NCBI GenBank assembly: GCA_026195255.1
Contig: JAPHSS010000004.1
Location: forward strand, 1 to 64,000
Reading direction: 5' to 3'
DNA length: 64,000 bases
Source of the DNA: Gammaproteobacteria bacterium
Lineage (GTDB): Bacteria > Pseudomonadota > Gammaproteobacteria > SZUA-229
Shown: positions 53,050 through 63,885 of the stretch, one piece after another
Layout of the letters: each line of letters starts with the position of its first letter
Numbering within the stretch: the first letter of the stretch is position 1
Program-made: the position numbers and the translations under genes
Notes under the pieces: model-generated
Told to the model about the DNA's origin: nothing
Databases searched by the model: none
The model's input: only the letters and a program-made list of their open reading frames with translations

Positions 53050-53952
53050 TTAAAAATATTCTTTTGATGTTGCCAGTAAAGCATTAGCTTTCTGTAACGC
53101 AATTGTATTGATTAAAATATATTCAGGTGGTGAGTTTTGAAAACTTAACACCTCACTTATTAATTTTTCATGTAATTCTTCATCAAACGTCAATCTGGCA
53201 TAATATTCAGCATATAATACTTTGACCATTTGATTTTTATCGTTGGTTAATTTTATTGCTGTTTCAAAATAACTCTTACCTAATTCAGGTTTGCCCCCTA
53301 ATGTTGCAGGAATAAAACTATTTAATACGCCTAGATACATATGTGCACCACCATTGTCCCAGCTTTCATCATATGAAATTACCGTTTCCATAATTAAATT
53401 TATCTGTGGTAATTGAGCCATAGCATTCCAGTCATCAGTATTTGCCTGGAGCCAGGCTGCCCACGACGTACCAAGCATATATAAGATATTCATATCTTCT
53501 TCATCTATACTTTTAATTTTTTCATAAAAATCATCGTATTTAAGACTTGTTAAATCACATAGATTTTCATCATAAATACAAATTGCTTTCGAAACCCTTT
53601 GTAATGATTTATACGTCAGGTTTTTTTGTTGCCTTATAAGTTTTTTCTTATAATATAAATTTTTATCATTTTCATTTACAAGCATTTCAATATCTGCAGA
53701 TATCAGACTCGCGTAAGCATTCATTAAATTAGATGATGCTAATAATAAATCTTCATCTTTCGGGTCATCTTCTATTAATCCATCTAATAATATCAGATAA
53801 GCCGGTAATGCCTGCTTTACCGTTTCTATATCATTATTGGATTTTACTGCTTTAGTGATGTTTTCTGAGAAATTACTAATAGAGAGTGAGCAGCCAGTTA
53901 AAAACTGACTGCTAGATATTATAATTAGAAGTAAAATTAATTTTAGTTTCAT
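53050..53952 (-). CDS. TatT-like lipoprotein, TPR component of a TPAT TRAP transporter
   Basis: A 300-residue lipoprotein (lipobox LTGC, Cys21). It has helical TPR-like repeats and the family phrases ALPAYLILLDGLIEDDPKDE, then LLLASSNLMNAYASLI, MLGTSWAAWLQANTDDWNAM and GGAHMYLGVLNSFIPATLGG. These match the TRAP T-component (TatT, Treponema Tp0956-like). The characterised homologue is a trimer with pores and docks the receptor. This gene upstream of P, Q and M subunits defines the system as TPAT. Confidence 0.85.
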   Translation of the reverse strand: MKLKLILLLIIISSSQFLTGCSLSISNFSENITKAVKSNNDIETVKQALPAYLILLDGLIEDDPKDEDLLLASSNLMNAYASLISADIEMLVNENDKNLYYKKKLIRQQKNLTYKSLQRVSKAICIYDENLCDLTSLKYDDFYEKIKSIDEEDMNILYMLGTSWAAWLQANTDDWNAMAQLPQINLIMETVISYDESWDNGGAHMYLGVLNSFIPATLGGKPELGKSYFETAIKLTNDKNQMVKVLYAEYYARLTFDEELHEKLISEVLSFQNSPPEYILINTIALQKANALLATSKEYF

Positions 53953-54000
53953 TTTTTAAATATTTTATTCTTTTAACTATTAAAATTTAAATATAATTTT

Positions 54001-56037
54001 TTATTGCAATCCACTATGACTTAGTAGTGCATCAATTTTTGGTTCTCTTCCTCTGAAACGAATAAATAAATCTACTGCTCGTTCAGAGCCTCCTGTTTCG
54101 AGTATACATTCAAGAAACTCTTTTCCTGTTTCCTGGTTAAATATACCTTTTTCTTCAAACTTGGAAAATGCATCTGCGGATAAAACCTCAGCCCACTTAT
54201 AACTATAATATCCTGCTGCATATCCGCCTGCAAAAATATGTGAAAAACCATGTTGAAATTGATTTATAGCTGGCGGAATTATCACCGCTACTTTATTCCT
54301 CACTTCATCTAGTAAACTTTGTATACTTATAAATTCTTCAGAATCAAATTCCATATGTAGTCTAAAATCAAATATTGAAAACTCTAATTGTCTTAACATC
54401 TGCATTGCTGATTGAAAATTCTTTGCCTTAATAAGTTTCTTATATAAATTTTCAGGCAGTACTTCACCTGTATCTATATGTGATGTTATTAGTTCCAGAC
54501 CTTCTTTTTGCCAACACCAGTTTTCCATAAACTGGCTTGGCAGCTCAACAGCATCCCACTCAACACCATTTATACCTGATACAAATAATGGATTAACTTT
54601 TGTTAACATATGTTGTAAACCATGCCCAAACTCATGAAATAATGTTGTCACTTCATCATGATTTAATAATGCTGGTTTATTCCCGACAGGTGCTGTCAAG
54701 TTACATGTTAAATATGCAACTGGTAGTTGCACCTCTTCGTCGCACACCATTCTTCTGATACACTCATCCATCCAGGCTCCACCACGTTTATTACTCCTGG
54801 CGTATAAATCTAGATAAAATTGACCTCTAACATTCCCTGACTCATCTTCAATTTGATAAAATTTTACGTCTTTATGCCATATATTAATGTTTTTAATCTC
54901 TTTAATTTTTATAGCATAGAGTCTTTTAACAATTTCAAACAAACCACTGATTACTTTTGGAGCGGGAAAATATGGCTTTAACTCTTCCTGACTAATACCA
55001 TATTCTTTTTGTTTTAGTTTTTCAGAAACATACATCACATCCCATGCTTCAATACTAATTATATTACATTCTTTTCTGGCATATTTTTTTAACGTATCAA
55101 ACTCTTTTATTGCCTGTGGTTTTGACTTTTCAACTAAATTCTCTAAAAAAGTTAATACATCATCAGTTGTTTCTGCCATTTTATCGGCTATAGATAATTC
55201 AGAATAGTTTTTATAGTCCAGAATTTTAGCCAATTCCTGTCTTGCGCCTACTATTTCCTGCATTATTTTTGTATTATCGAACTTACCGTTATTTGGCCCT
55301 TTTGCTGATGCTCTAGTCGTAAATGCTGTATACATCTCTTCTCTGAACTTTCTAATATCTGAATAGGTCATTACAGCAATATATGATGGTGCATCAAGTG
55401 TGAATAACCAGCCCTTTAATTCCTCTTCTTCAGCTGCCTGCTTTGCCATATCTATTACAAAATCCGGTAGACCGGCAAGCTCAGACTTTTCTTCAATATG
55501 GATATTGAATGCCTGGGTTGCATCCATCACATTTTGTTCAAATTTTGATTTTAAACTTGATAAATCTGTTTTTAGTTTTTTAAATTGCTTTTTCTTTTCA
55601 TCTGATAACGCTACTCCATTTAATTTGAAGTTTAACAAAGCATTTTCAATAACTTTTTGATTAGCATTATCTAATGTCCCATATTCTTTGCTTTTCCTAA
55701 TGTCATTATATGCCTTATATAATTTACTATTCTGAGACATATCAGTGTAAAAGGCACTTAATTTAGGTACACACTTATCATGTTCTATCCTTAATTCATC
55801 TGTATTCATAACAGAATTAAGGTGACTAACAGGAGACCAGGCTCTAGATAAGCTGTTATCCATCTTTTCAAGTTCTTTAATTAATGAAAACCATGTATAT
55901 TGATCATTCGAATCTAGATAATTATTTAAGTTTTCTACATTCTCTTTAATTATTCCACTAATAGTTCTATCTATTTTACTAACTTCAATTTCTGTAAATT
56001 GTGGTAATGTCTTTATGTTCAATAATGCATTGTTCAT
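54001..56037 (-). CDS. prlC: Oligopeptidase A (M3 family zinc metallopeptidase)
   Basis: A 678-residue cytoplasmic endopeptidase that degrades signal-peptide fragments and other short peptides. The zinc motif HEFGH is at 468-472, with the third ligand Glu in GVEWDAVELPSQFMENW. The family phrases GQFYLDLYARSNKRGGAWMD and the C-terminal HIFAGGYAAGYYSYKWAEVL are present. Length matches E. coli PrlC (680). It ends 50 bases before the TPAT operon on the same strand, with no visible terminator. Confidence 0.93.
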   Translation of the reverse strand: MNNALLNIKTLPQFTEIEVSKIDRTISGIIKENVENLNNYLDSNDQYTWFSLIKELEKMDNSLSRAWSPVSHLNSVMNTDELRIEHDKCVPKLSAFYTDMSQNSKLYKAYNDIRKSKEYGTLDNANQKVIENALLNFKLNGVALSDEKKKQFKKLKTDLSSLKSKFEQNVMDATQAFNIHIEEKSELAGLPDFVIDMAKQAAEEEELKGWLFTLDAPSYIAVMTYSDIRKFREEMYTAFTTRASAKGPNNGKFDNTKIMQEIVGARQELAKILDYKNYSELSIADKMAETTDDVLTFLENLVEKSKPQAIKEFDTLKKYARKECNIISIEAWDVMYVSEKLKQKEYGISQEELKPYFPAPKVISGLFEIVKRLYAIKIKEIKNINIWHKDVKFYQIEDESGNVRGQFYLDLYARSNKRGGAWMDECIRRMVCDEEVQLPVAYLTCNLTAPVGNKPALLNHDEVTTLFHEFGHGLQHMLTKVNPLFVSGINGVEWDAVELPSQFMENWCWQKEGLELITSHIDTGEVLPENLYKKLIKAKNFQSAMQMLRQLEFSIFDFRLHMEFDSEEFISIQSLLDEVRNKVAVIIPPAINQFQHGFSHIFAGGYAAGYYSYKWAEVLSADAFSKFEEKGIFNQETGKEFLECILETGGSERAVDLFIRFRGREPKIDALLSHSGLQ

Positions 56038-56136
56038 ATTTTAAATATTCTTTAATAGTTATCAGTGTTTTATATCATATTTTGCTTATATAAAGGGTAC
56101 TAAATTCATTACGCTATAATCTTTAGTTATTTTTTG

Positions 56137-56721
56137 TTATTTCTCTAAATTAGCCAATAAATTATTAACAATTTGAAGCAGGGCGTCATGATCTGGTTTC
56201 ATTCGATTATACACCTGTAATCCAAATATCCCGCTCATAAGCATTTTAGCTAATGTTTCTGGCCTGCCACCGGTCGATAAAGTACCTTCCTGTTGAGCTA
56301 ATTTTAAAACACTACAAAATTCATTTTCTATCTTCGTAAACATATAACTAATACGAGAGTTAATTTCACTATCATCAGGCGGTATTTCTAGTAACGTATT
56401 TACTAATAAGCAGCTTTTTAATGCTTTATCTTCATCTTTTTGACTTAATAAATGATCAAAAAATAAACGAATTCGTTTTAACGGGGGTTCTGAAGATTGT
56501 AATATACAATTAACTGATGAATATAGATTTTCAAAATAGTAATCTAATGACATTAAAAATAGATTTCTCTTATTTTTGAATGCTCCATAAATACTGCCTG
56601 GCTGTAACTTTGTAACTTTAGTTAAATCTTTAACCGAAGTATTAGCAAAACCCTTTAGCCAAAATAATTGCATAGCACTATCTAGTACCATTTCTTTATT
56701 AAATGTCTGTGGCCTCGCCAT
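56137..56721 (-). CDS. TetR/AcrR-family transcriptional regulator
   Basis: A 194-residue repressor. ATG 56721 has an AGGAG ribosome site five bases upstream, better than the earlier in-frame codon at 56736. The N-terminal helix-turn-helix reads VLDSAMQLFWLKGFANTSVK, then LQPGSIYGAFKNKRNLFL, typical of the NemR/AcuR-like branch. The C-terminal ligand domain (about 80-194) is generic. It is divergent from a decayed AhpD-like gene, with two operator-like palindromes between, so its classical target was probably that gene. Ligand unknown. Confidence 0.9.
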   Translation of the reverse strand: MARPQTFNKEMVLDSAMQLFWLKGFANTSVKDLTKVTKLQPGSIYGAFKNKRNLFLMSLDYYFENLYSSVNCILQSSEPPLKRIRLFFDHLLSQKDEDKALKSCLLVNTLLEIPPDDSEINSRISYMFTKIENEFCSVLKLAQQEGTLSTGGRPETLAKMLMSGIFGLQVYNRMKPDHDALLQIVNNLLANLEK

Positions 56722-56759
56722 ATTAACTCCTATCATCTTTATTTATCATGGTAACAATT

Positions 56760-56777
56760 ATTGAATAGTCGCTCAAT
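56760..56777. promoter_or_regulatory. TetR-family operator-like palindrome, site A
   Basis: ATTGAATAGTCGCTCAAT. Its reverse complement is a close copy of site B (pattern ATTGARCGWYTATTCAAT). It lies just upstream of the TetR gene. Confidence 0.65.
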
Positions 56778-56790
56778 AATTATTACTATT

Positions 56791-56808
56791 ATTGAACGTT
56801 TATTCAAT
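56791..56808. promoter_or_regulatory. TetR-family operator-like palindrome, site B
   Basis: ATTGAACGTTTATTCAAT, a dyad centred 31 bases from site A, close to three helical turns, so both could be bound on one DNA face. Confidence 0.65.
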
Positions 56809-56821
56809 AATTGAAAATATA

Positions 56822-57374
56822 ATGATTAATTCCCTGTGTTAACCCTTGATAACACGCCTTCTGGATCTATTAATTTACTTAAACAGACTGCTTAAAATTT
56901 TGGTTTCATTCCAAATTTAATTGATATCATGGCTAGCTCACCTTCATTGACAGAAGCCTGTTTAACGATTGCAGGTATTTTTGCTAAATCAACCTTCACT
57001 CCAACTTAACAACAAATCGTCTTATTAACAGTGAGTTACTATCATGAGTGCTGTTATTGTATGCCAGCACATACCGCTATTACAGACATGAAACAGGTAG
57101 ATTCATCTATTGTTCATTCGATTCGTGATAATCAGGCAATTCAGGTCTAAAACTCGAGGTTTTACGGGTTTTTACTAAACTATTAATTGAAAAACGCGGC
57201 TGGGATAATGAGAAGGATACTCAGGTATTTCTGCATCCAGGTTATAACGAAATAAAGATGCTTGATATTCTTGCAGTTGTTGCTAAGCAAACGCTAAGTA
57301 ATTTTACTAATCATATTGCTAAAACACCTCTCGATGAGGCTTTTGCTAAGGTGGCATGCTCAGCAGAAGTTTAA
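56822..57374 (+). pseudogene. Decayed AhpD/carboxymuconolactone-decarboxylase-family gene
   Basis: The plus strand reads LDNTPSGSINLLKQTA, stop, NFGFIPNLIDIMASSPSLTE, ACLTIAGIFAKSTFTPT, stop, QQIVLLTVSYYHECCYCMPA, HTAITDMKQVDSSIVHSIRD, then a frameshift, then LEVLRVFTKLLIEKRGWDN and VVAKQTLSNFTNHIAKTPLD to TAA 57372-57374. The CxxC-plus-His active-site layout of AhpD-like peroxidase-related proteins is visible (CCYCMPAH). Two internal TAA codons (where Lys and Glu are expected), a frameshift in the middle and one near the start make it nonfunctional. It is divergent from an intact TetR gene. Confidence 0.85.
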
Positions 57375-57377
57375 TTT

Positions 57378-57416
57378 AATACAGGTAAGTACATATATGT
57401 TCTTACCTGTATTATT
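57378..57416. terminator. Hairpin between the AhpD pseudogene and gyrB
   Basis: Arms AATACAGGTAAG (57378-57389) and CTTACCTGTATT (57402-57413) are perfect complements with a 12-base loop. Flanks are A/T-rich on both sides (TTAATTT before, ATTTAT after), so it could act in both directions. Without a real T-run the call is tentative. Confidence 0.5.
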
Positions 57417-57507
57417 TATAGACTGTTTTGATTTATCGATCTGAGCAGCTTACAGGTAAAATGCTTCTGTTAGCATGTTTAATATTAATTACCTGATCAG
57501 CCAGGTA

Positions 57508-59955
<2,448 letters not shown>

Positions 59956-60072
59956 TTATAACTTAAAAGCCTTCTACAATGGGTATTTATACTCATAATT
60001 TTATATCTATTTTGATTTCTATTTCGACAGGTAAATTAGTCTCAAAAGGCTATTCATATGACATATAAACTT

Positions 60073-61152
60073 TTAACTCTTATTAACCTGTTCAGTGACA
60101 TTACCATGTTCCACGTGGAACACTTTGTAACTTTTCCATGTTTTATAATCGACTAAATCATCACTAATCGCAGTAATAAATAATTGTATATTTAAACCGG
60201 AAATTATATTCATTATTTTATTCTGGTTTAGTTTATCTAATTCGGCAGGCAGGTCGTCATATAAAAGAATACATTTTTGCTCAGACAACTCTGAGAATAA
60301 CGTTAATTGAGCGATTTTCAACAGGGATACGAGTTTTTTCTGTTGACCACGTGAAATCGAGGTTTGTGCTGACTTACCGTCTACGGTTATTTTAATATCA
60401 GCTCGATGTGGGCCAGACTGAGTAAATCCTTTCTCACGATCTTTAATTAAATTACGTGAAAGGTTATCAGAAAAAGTTAATTCTTCTGGCCAGCCTCTTT
60501 TATGCTCTAAATTTATTATATGGCCTGGGAAAAGTTCAACTGATAAATTATTAACAATAACTCTAATTTGTTTCAAATATTCATTTCTCAGATTTTCTAT
60601 TATCAAAGCATGTTGAACTAATTCTTTATTCCACATTTCGCATAGTTTATCTGACTGCCTTAAACGTAAAGATGCATTACGTTGGTTTAGTGCCTTTTTA
60701 TACATTTTCCAACTGTTTATGAAATTATGTTCCACGTGGAACACTCCCCAATCCATATATTGACGTCTATTGTCGGGACCGGCAGTTATTAATTGATGAC
60801 TATCTGGATGTAAAACAAGAACGGGAAGCAGTGTAGCTAAAGCAGAGGTACGTGTAACAGCTTGCCTGTTAATACGAATAGTCTGATCTTTTAGGCTTCT
60901 CTCAATACCTATGCGTGACCCCTGGGTATCAAGATCTGTAATAAGCCGGAAAAAATCATGATCATAGGATATTAAATCTTTTATCTGTGAATTTCGAAAG
61001 GAACGACCATAACTAAGATAAAAAATGGACTCAAGTAAACTGGTTTTACCAGCTGCATTGGATCCGATAATTAAATTCAAATCTTCATTGGCTACAAGTT
61101 TAACCTGTTGAAGATTTCTGAATCCTGATATTTCAAGGCTTTTAAGGCCCAT
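60073..61152 (-). CDS. recF: DNA replication and repair protein RecF, with two embedded parS sites
   Basis: A 359-residue SMC-like ATPase that loads RecA at gaps with RecO and RecR. Walker A is GSNAAGKTS at 30-38; the signature SRGQQKKLVSLLKIAQ and Walker B CILLYDDLPAELD follow. Two identical 16-base parS palindromes lie in the coding sequence, and each forces the peptide FHVEH: once near residue 139 (GVFHVEHNFINSW) and once near the C-terminus (KVFHVEHGNVTEQ). The second is in a variable tail where added residues should be harmless. It sits between dnaN and gyrB. Confidence 0.95.
   Translation of the reverse strand: MGLKSLEISGFRNLQQVKLVANEDLNLIIGSNAAGKTSLLESIFYLSYGRSFRNSQIKDLISYDHDFFRLITDLDTQGSRIGIERSLKDQTIRINRQAVTRTSALATLLPVLVLHPDSHQLITAGPDNRRQYMDWGVFHVEHNFINSWKMYKKALNQRNASLRLRQSDKLCEMWNKELVQHALIIENLRNEYLKQIRVIVNNLSVELFPGHIINLEHKRGWPEELTFSDNLSRNLIKDREKGFTQSGPHRADIKITVDGKSAQTSISRGQQKKLVSLLKIAQLTLFSELSEQKCILLYDDLPAELDKLNQNKIMNIISGLNIQLFITAISDDLVDYKTWKSYKVFHVEHGNVTEQVNKS
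60107..60122. promoter_or_regulatory. parS centromere-like site 1 (ParB-binding)
   Basis: TGTTCCACGTGGAACA, a perfect 16-base palindrome that matches the Pseudomonas-type parS and fits the general pattern TGTTNCACGTGNAACA. ParB-CTP loads here to organise and segregate the origin region. Confidence 0.9.
60728..60743. promoter_or_regulatory. parS centromere-like site 2 (ParB-binding)
   Basis: A second identical copy of TGTTCCACGTGGAACA, 621 bases from the first and about 1.6 kb from the proposed oriC. A random exact repeat of this palindrome within one gene is very unlikely. Confidence 0.9.
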
Positions 61153-61172
61153 TTTTTATATCTACTTAGAGC

Positions 61173-62273
61173 TTATAGACGCATTGGCATAATAACGTAT
61201 TTAGCTTCATCTTCATCTGGAAACATTAAAAGACAACTACTATTGGCATCTTTAATAAACCCCTGAACGGTTTCCTGGTTAGAAGTGTTTAGCACATCAA
61301 TCATATAATTAACGTTTATACCCATCTCAATTGGATTACCTTCGTAGCTAATTTCTAATTCAACATCAGCTTCTTCCTGATCAGGATTCTGTGCCTGGAG
61401 TTTTAGCAAATTATTTTCAAGTATCATCCTGATACCACGATATTTTTCATTGGAAAGAATTGAAGCACGAACTAATGCCTGCTTAAGGCCATCTCTATTT
61501 AATACCATATTATTGCCTGACGCTTCAGGCATAACGCGTTTATAGTCAGGGAAGCGACCATCAATTAATTTAGAAGTAAATCTCTGGTTGGCTAAATTAC
61601 ATTGAATGTGATTATTACCTAACACAATTTTAACATCTTCATCTGAATCTGATAATAAACGTTGTAATTCACTTACGCCTTTGCGAGGTATTATTACCTG
61701 TTTATTATCCGTTAAATCTGCATCTATATTTTTTTCACAAAATGATAATCTATGACCATCTGTCGCTACACACCTGATAATTCCAGAAGCAACTTCTAAC
61801 ATCAGCCCGTTAAGATAATAACGTACATCCTGCTGTGCCATAGCAAATGATGTTTTATCAATAAGTGTTTTAAGTAAAGTTTGTGGAACATTAAATTCAT
61901 AGACACTACTAATTTCCTCCAGGGAAGGAAAATCAGAAGCGGGTAGTGTTGTTAAACTAAAACGACTTCGTCCTGATTTTATTAAAGCTTTATCTCCATT
62001 GACTTCAATAGTTAATTCAGAATCATTAGGCAATGCTTTACAAATATCTAAAAGCTTTTTAGCGGGTAAAGTGATTTCACCTGCTTCATCCATTAATTGA
62101 TTAACCTTTGAGACTAATTCAATTTCTAAATCAGTCGTTGTTAAAGTGAAATGATTATCATTTGACTTGATTAATACATTTGCTAAAGCTGGTAGAGTTT
62201 GTCTTTTTTCAACTGCACCTATGACTTGTTGCAATGGAATTAATAAATCATCTCGCTGGATTTTGATCTTCAT
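61173..62273 (-). CDS. dnaN: DNA polymerase III beta subunit (sliding clamp)
   Basis: A 366-residue ring-forming clamp that tethers DNA polymerases to template. The three-fold repeated beta-clamp domains are visible: MKIKIQRDDLLIPLQQVIGA at the start, IPRKGVSELQRLL in the middle, and the C-terminal YVIMPMRL that ends almost every bacterial beta clamp. It starts 245 bases from dnaA across the probable origin and is followed by recF after 20 bases. Confidence 0.97.
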   Translation of the reverse strand: MKIKIQRDDLLIPLQQVIGAVEKRQTLPALANVLIKSNDNHFTLTTTDLEIELVSKVNQLMDEAGEITLPAKKLLDICKALPNDSELTIEVNGDKALIKSGRSRFSLTTLPASDFPSLEEISSVYEFNVPQTLLKTLIDKTSFAMAQQDVRYYLNGLMLEVASGIIRCVATDGHRLSFCEKNIDADLTDNKQVIIPRKGVSELQRLLSDSDEDVKIVLGNNHIQCNLANQRFTSKLIDGRFPDYKRVMPEASGNNMVLNRDGLKQALVRASILSNEKYRGIRMILENNLLKLQAQNPDQEEADVELEISYEGNPIEMGINVNYMIDVLNTSNQETVQGFIKDANSSCLLMFPDEDEAKYVIMPMRL

Positions 62274-62336
62274 TGGTATTCCTAATTATTATATATATTT
62301 ATATATTTAGTTATTATAATTAAGTCCCCATGGTTC

Positions 62337-62345
62337 TGTGGATAA
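62337..62345 (-). promoter_or_regulatory. DnaA box 1
   Basis: TGTGGATAA on the plus strand, the exact complement of TTATCCACA. Confidence 0.85.
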
Positions 62346-62434
62346 CTTAAAAATATGTAGCTATATCAATAGCTTATATCGTTATTATAGGTCTAACAAA
62401 CGCTGTGTATGGTTGTTGTAAACTGTAGACAGAT

Positions 62435-62443
62435 TGTGGATAA
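62435..62443 (-). promoter_or_regulatory. DnaA box 2
   Basis: TGTGGATAA, an exact consensus box in the same orientation as box 1, 98 bases away. Confidence 0.85.
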
Positions 62444-62481
62444 CTCACTTCTGTAAACTTGTTCACATAACTATACAATAC

Positions 62482-62490
62482 TTATCCACA
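62482..62490 (+). promoter_or_regulatory. DnaA box 3
   Basis: TTATCCACA, an exact consensus box, opposite in orientation to boxes 1 and 2 and nearest to the dnaA end. Confidence 0.85.
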
Positions 62491-62517
62491 ACTTGTTGTG
62501 AGCCTTAAATGTCATTT

Positions 62518-63885
62518 TTAATTGCTAAGAATACGTAATAAATTTGTGTAATCCTCATCAATTTTGCTATCAGAATCTCGTAATTCTATGATTTTTCGAC
62601 AACCATGTAAGATGGTTGTATGGTCACGACCACCAAATGCATTACCTATTTCTGGTAAACTATGATTTGTTAATTCCTTAGATAAAGCCATAGCTACCTG
62701 TCGAGGTCTTGTTATTGATCGACTACGGCTATTTGAATGCAAATCAGAAATACGGATTTTATAGTATTCTGCCACTGTTTTTTGTATGTTTTCAATGGTA
62801 ATTAAACGATCATGTAGAGCGATTAAGTCACGTAGTGTATCTTTAGCAAACTCTAATGTTACAGGTTTTCCAGTAAAATTAGCAGTCGCCATCACTCGTC
62901 TTAAAGAACCTTCTAGCTCCCTTATATTAGATCGAATTCGTTTGGCGATAAAAAAGGCGACTTCATTAGGTAACTCTATACCAAATTCTTCAGCTTTCTT
63001 TTGCAGGATTGCGACTCTTGTTTCAAGTTCGGGTGGTTCGATACAGACAGGCAAACCCCATCCAAAACGTGATTTTAAACGTTCTTCAAGTCCATCAATT
63101 TCTTTTGGATATCGATCACAAGTTAGAATAATTTGCCTTCCACCTTCTAATAGAGCATTGAAAGTATGAAAAAATTCTTCCTGTGAGCGTTCTTTACCAG
63201 CAAAAAATTGAATATCATCAACCAGCAATACATCAAGAGAACGATAAAAATTCTTAAAATCATCCATTGTATTGTGCTGTAGTGCTTTAATCATGTTTGT
63301 TACAAAACGTTCTGAATGCAGATAAACGATTCTAGCCTGAGGGTTATTTTGTAATATCTGGTTACCAACAGCATGCATTAAGTGCGTTTTACCTAAACCA
63401 ACACCACCATAAAGAAATAAAGGGTTGTATGAACCACCGGGATTTTCAACGACCTGTATGGAAGCTGCTTTGGCTAACTGGTTACTCTTACCTTCAACAA
63501 AATTATCAAAAGTAAAGCCTATATTAAGATGGTTTTCGAGCTTTTCATTTGAGGGTTTAGCGATGATAGATGGCTGAACAGGAACATTATCAGGTGTATT
63601 TCGGGTTTGATTTGGTTGTGCTTTAAATTGCGGTGCAGGGTTTTTACTGCCGATATCGAGAGATACAGAAATATCACGATTTGTATCGATATCTTTACAA
63701 ATTGTGGTTATTTGTTGTAAAAAATGTTGTTTAACCCAATCCATAACGAAACTATTTGGGGCGAACAGAGATAACTGATTATTCGATTCCTCAGACTGTA
63801 GAGGTCGGATCCAGGTATTTAATTGTTGATCTGATAATTCTTGTTCCAGTCGTTGTAGACACTGAACCCACAAAGTGCTCGACAC
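62518..63885 (-). CDS. dnaA: Chromosomal replication initiator DnaA
   Basis: A 455-residue AAA+ initiator. It starts with GTG at 63885 ([20 protein letters not shown]), as E. coli dnaA does. Domain I (1-80) is followed by a Gln/Pro/Asn-rich linker (domain II, about 80-115). AAA+ domain III has Walker A GGVGLGKT at 160-167 and Walker [12 protein letters not shown]. The domain IV DNA-binding signature [20 protein letters not shown], then [15 protein letters not shown], ends the protein. Only 115 bases remain upstream in the window, so its promoter region is partly visible. Confidence 0.97.
   Translation of the reverse strand: MSSTLWVQCLQRLEQELSDQQLNTWIRPLQSEESNNQLSLFAPNSFVMDWVKQHFLQQITTICKDIDTNRDISVSLDIGSKNPAPQFKAQPNQTRNTPDNVPVQPSIIAKPSNEKLENHLNIGFTFDNFVEGKSNQLAKAASIQVVENPGGSYNPLFLYGGVGLGKTHLMHAVGNQILQNNPQARIVYLHSERFVTNMIKALQHNTMDDFKNFYRSLDVLLVDDIQFFAGKERSQEEFFHTFNALLEGGRQIILTCDRYPKEIDGLEERLKSRFGWGLPVCIEPPELETRVAILQKKAEEFGIELPNEVAFFIAKRIRSNIRELEGSLRRVMATANFTGKPVTLEFAKDTLRDLIALHDRLITIENIQKTVAEYYKIRISDLHSNSRSRSITRPRQVAMALSKELTNHSLPEIGNAFGGRDHTTILHGCRKIIELRDSDSKIDEDYTNLLRILSN

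Larger units (their letters stand above)
62274..62517. other. Probable chromosome origin (oriC) between dnaA and dnaN
   Basis: Three perfect nine-base DnaA boxes: TGTGGATAA at 62337-62345 and 62435-62443 (both minus orientation) and TTATCCACA at 62482-62490 (plus). A weaker TTGTTCACA is near 62458. An AT-rich run at 62285-62321, next to dnaN, would suit unwinding. The spacing and the flanking dnaA/dnaN genes fit an origin. Some gammaproteobacteria instead use the region upstream of dnaA, which here is cut by the window end, so a second candidate cannot be excluded. Confidence 0.65.
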
